DNA of 64,000 bases. Origin: Caldiserica bacterium UBA4770 (lineage in GTDB: Bacteria > Caldisericota > Caldisericia > Caldisericales > Caldisericaceae). Positions 61,544-64,000 of this stretch are shown here, one piece after another. Below the pieces are notes generated by a model. That model had not been told where the DNA came from. It did not search any database and saw nothing but the letters and a program-made list of their open reading frames with translations. Position 1 is the stretch's first letter, and every line of letters starts with the position of its first letter. A program made the translations under genes and the position numbers. The DNA lies in the NCBI GenBank assembly GCA_002403335.1, contig DHHO01000016.1, positions 1 through 64,000 of the forward strand, in the 5' to 3' direction.

Positions 61544-61840
61544 ATGATAAGGGAATTTTTTCTTGGATTTATAAGGATACACATCCTCTTTCACGCAGAG
61601 GAGGGCGAAATATACGGACTCTACATAAAAGAGGAGCTCGAGAGGCATGGATATAAGTTAAGCTATGGAACTCTTTACCCCACACTTCACTCTCTCGAGA
61701 AGGACGGGTACCTCAAATCCTACAGGAAAAAGATTAAAGGCAGGTCAAGAAAATATTATACAATAACAGATAAAGGGAGGAAAGCCCTTAAAGAAGCAAG
61801 AAAACAGGTTGAGGAGCTTATGAAGGAGGTCTTACGATGA
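61544..61840 (+). CDS. PadR-family transcriptional regulator
   Basis: The 98-residue protein is a minimal PadR winged helix: IYGLYIKEELERHGYKLSYGTLYPTLHSLEKDGYLKSY, then RKYYTITDKGRKALKEARKQVEEL as wing and dimer helix. It has no ribosome binding site, and a TATAAT box ends 6 bases before the ATG, suggesting a leaderless message. It overlaps the P-type ATPase gene by ATGA, so it very probably controls that pump. Confidence 0.9.
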   Translation: MIREFFLGFIRIHILFHAEEGEIYGLYIKEELERHGYKLSYGTLYPTLHSLEKDGYLKSYRKKIKGRSRKYYTITDKGRKALKEARKQVEELMKEVLR

Positions 61841-64000
61841 CGGGTCTTACATCAGAAGAAGCAAGAGCTAATTTAGCAGAATTTGGTCCCAATGTTATTT
61901 TCAAAGAGAAAAAGGTAAGATTCTGGGACACATTCAAAGAAGAAGTTACCGAACCAATGATTCTCTTACTTATTTTCGTTGGGGTTATCTATAGTATCCT
62001 TGGAAAATTAGGAGATGCTATTACCATATTTGCCATTATATTTACCCTTGTTCTCGTTGAGGTATGGAATGAATACAGGGCAAAAAAGGCAATCAATGCT
62101 CTTGAGCAGCTTTCAGCCCCCAAAACGAAGGTAATGAGGGACCAGAAAATGGTGGAAATACCCAGTGTAGAAGTTGTGCCAGGAGATTTGCTTATGCTGT
62201 CAGCGGGGACAAAGGTTGCAGCAGATGCAAAGGTAACAAGGTCTATCAATCTTCAGGTTGACGAATCTCCCCTTACGGGAGAATCCCTTCCTGTAGATAA
62301 AAACGGTGGAGATGAAATTTATGCAGGAACAACCATAATCTCGGGGGAAGGATTTGCAGAGGTCTTTGCTACAGGAAGAACTACAAAGTTTGGAAAGATT
62401 GCAGAAACTCTCGGTGAGGTAAAACCTCCCAGAACGCCACTTCAAATTGCAATGAGATCTCTTTCTCAAAAACTTGTCTATGTGGCTGTTTTCTTTTCTG
62501 CATTTATCCCCATCCTTGGCATTATTCGCGGCCAGGATATAAGGACGATGGTTCTTACGGGACTTTCTCTTGCATTTGCCACAATCCCTGAGGAGCTTCC
62601 TATTGTAATTACCATGGTCCTTGGGCTTGGCTCTTATAAATTGTCAAAGAACAACTTTCTTATAAAGAAATTGAGAGCTGCAGAATCCTTGGGAAATGCA
62701 ACAGTTATAGTGACAGATAAAACAGGGACAATCACTGAAGGAAGGATGAGTATAGTATCAATTTATCCACAGGATAAGGAGCGCGATGTAATTGAGAAGG
62801 CATTCTTTGCCCTTTCTCTTCACACAACCTCACCAATGGAGGAAGAGATAAAGAAAAAGGCACAGAAGCTTGGTATTGAAGAAGAACTTGCCATTGCAAG
62901 AGTTCGTGATATTGGTAATGGGAGAAAGACAAAAAGTGTTGTAAGAAAAGGCAAAGATGGGTATGAAATATTTATGAGTGGTGCCCCTGAAGAGATCTTT
63001 AGAAGTGTCGGTGAGATCTCAGGGAAGGTAAAGGAGAAACTTGAAGAGGAGACTTCTAAAGGAAGAAGGGTAATAGGGGTATGTTATAAGGAACTCGGAG
63101 AGGCTGATTCAAGGCTTCCTTTTGATAGGATTGAAAAAGACATGAACTTTATAGGTCTGATAAGCTTTGAGGATCCACCCAGAAACGGAGTAAAGGAAAC
63201 CATTAACCAGGTTAAGAGAGCCCATGTCAGGGTTATAATGGTTACGGGGGACCATCCTTTGACGGCTACCTATATTGCAAGACAGGTTGGGATTGATTCA
63301 GATAGTTTCTTAACGGGTGAGGAAGTGGATCGTTTGACAGATGACGAATTACATGAGGTTGTAAGAGAAGTCTCCGTATTTGCAAGGACATCTCCTGAGC
63401 ATAAGTACAGGATTGTGAAGGCCTTACAGAGTGGGGGAGAGGTAGTTGCAGTTACCGGTGACGGCATCAATGATGCAATTGCTCTTAAGGCGGCAGATAT
63501 AGGGATTGCAATGGGTAAAAAGGGAACAGATGTTGCTAAAGATGCAGCAGAGGTTGTACTTGCAGATGATAACTTTATCACTATTGCAAGGGCACTCTTT
63601 GAAGGGAGGAAATTCTTTGATAATCTTAGAAAGGGTGTGGTTTATTATCTTTCTGTAAAGGTTGCGCTCATTCTTATATTCCTTTTCCCTGTTCTGGTGG
63701 GAATACCACTTCCATTTGCCCCTATACAGATTATTATTCTTGAACTCTTTATGGATCTTGCTGCTTCTGCAGGTTTTGTTAATGAGCCCGCAGAAAGGAA
63801 TATATATGAAAGACCACCAAGAAATCCAAAGGAAAACCTTATAAATAGGGAGACGTGGGAAGAGATTTTTTTAAAAGGGGGTCTTCTTTTTGTGGGTGTA
63901 ACCTGTGTCTATCTTTACTCAAGGTCAATAAATTCTTCTCTCTTATATCAACAGACCCTTGCTTTCTCTGCATGGATTTTCGGTCACCTCTTTCTTGCGT
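61837..64000 (+). CDS. Calcium-type cation-transporting P-type ATPase (runs off the window)
   Basis: The frame is open from the ATG at 61837 to the window end, 721 codons. It shows the P-type order: an N-terminal cation-ATPase domain (LTSEEARANLAEFGPNVI), two helices, the actuator domain with SPLTGES, the ion-site helix with ATIPEELPIVITM, the phosphorylation motif DKTGT (Asp about residue 294), a shortened nucleotide domain, and VTGDGINDAIALKAADIGIAMG. PEEL in helix 4 points to the P2A/P2B calcium-type class, though manganese or other cations are possible. GAAGGAGGT precedes the start. It is coupled to padR. The last membrane helices lie beyond the window. Confidence 0.93.
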   Translation, partial: MTGLTSEEARANLAEFGPNVIFKEKKVRFWDTFKEEVTEPMILLLIFVGVIYSILGKLGDAITIFAIIFTLVLVEVWNEYRAKKAINALEQLSAPKTKVMRDQKMVEIPSVEVVPGDLLMLSAGTKVAADAKVTRSINLQVDESPLTGESLPVDKNGGDEIYAGTTIISGEGFAEVFATGRTTKFGKIAETLGEVKPPRTPLQIAMRSLSQKLVYVAVFFSAFIPILGIIRGQDIRTMVLTGLSLAFATIPEELPIVITMVLGLGSYKLSKNNFLIKKLRAAESLGNATVIVTDKTGTITEGRMSIVSIYPQDKERDVIEKAFFALSLHTTSPMEEEIKKKAQKLGIEEELAIARVRDIGNGRKTKSVVRKGKDGYEIFMSGAPEEIFRSVGEISGKVKEKLEEETSKGRRVIGVCYKELGEADSRLPFDRIEKDMNFIGLISFEDPPRNGVKETINQVKRAHVRVIMVTGDHPLTATYIARQVGIDSDSFLTGEEVDRLTDDELHEVVREVSVFARTSPEHKYRIVKALQSGGEVVAVTGDGINDAIALKAADIGIAMGKKGTDVAKDAAEVVLADDNFITIARALFEGRKFFDNLRKGVVYYLSVKVALILIFLFPVLVGIPLPFAPIQIIILELFMDLAASAGFVNEPAERNIYERPPRNPKENLINRETWEEIFLKGGLLFVGVTCVYLYSRSINSSLLYQQTLAFSAWIFGHLFLA

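Noticed and set aside
1..64000. CRISPR arrays, rRNA and tRNA genes
   Set aside because: No regularly spaced repeats and no convincing cloverleaf or rRNA segments were seen in the gaps. A covariance-model search would be needed to exclude small RNAs.

Overview
The window looks like chromosomal sequence from a low-GC, anaerobic and probably thermophilic bacterium. The signs are an oxygen-independent class III ribonucleotide reductase with its radical-SAM activase, a ferredoxin-dependent 2-oxoacid oxidoreductase, a thermophile-type glutamate dehydrogenase, ThyX instead of ThyA, and an AT-rich sequence. A deep-branching thermophile such as a Caldisericum relative would fit, but I assign this from gene content only and with low confidence. 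No rRNA, tRNA or CRISPR array was recognised.

The replication origin is inside the window. dnaA and dnaN flank about 220 bp (40950-41168) with DnaA boxes and an AT-rich stretch. To the right follow recF, a DciA-type gene, rpmH, rnpA, yidD, yidC, jag and mnmE. Left of the origin most genes are on the minus strand and right of it most are on the plus strand, as expected for co-orientation with replication.

Layout: 0.2-2.2 kb holds two secreted unknowns and decayed gene fragments. 2.2-7.9 kb is a minus-strand run with clpB, rsmG, a membrane protein and a secreted gingipain-type protease with a dockerin-like tail. 7.9-12.3 kb has a DMT transporter, a peroxiredoxin, parA/parB and a PadR regulator. 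12.5-16.6 kb has uvrA and gdhA. 16.7-22.1 kb is a minus-strand cluster for extracytoplasmic thiol/redox work. 22.2-27.8 kb has a very large HD-GYP protein joined to nrdG and a flavin reductase. 27.8-32.8 kb has a MATE/MarR pair and a nucleotide operon in which class III NrdD is split: its glycyl-radical tail is a separate 61-codon gene after thyX. 33.2-35.1 kb has HU followed by an island of broken insertion elements. 35.2-39.5 kb has a PfkB-type kinase, a cysteine-rich helical protein and korAB. 41-49.8 kb is the origin-proximal housekeeping block plus an ECF sigma/anti-sigma pair. 49.8-54.8 kb has tldD/tldE, an atypical phosphofructokinase and a DUF4388/small-GTPase pair. 54.8-60 kb is a nucleoside-type BMP ABC transporter operon. 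60-64 kb has an ATP-grasp ligase and a PadR/P-type ATPase unit that runs off the window.

Genes are tightly packed; many pairs overlap by 4 bases (ATGA or GTGA), so translational coupling is common. Several first genes lack a Shine-Dalgarno sequence and have a -10 box 5-7 bases before the start codon, which suggests leaderless mRNAs. All family names are from reading the protein sequences; no database search was run.
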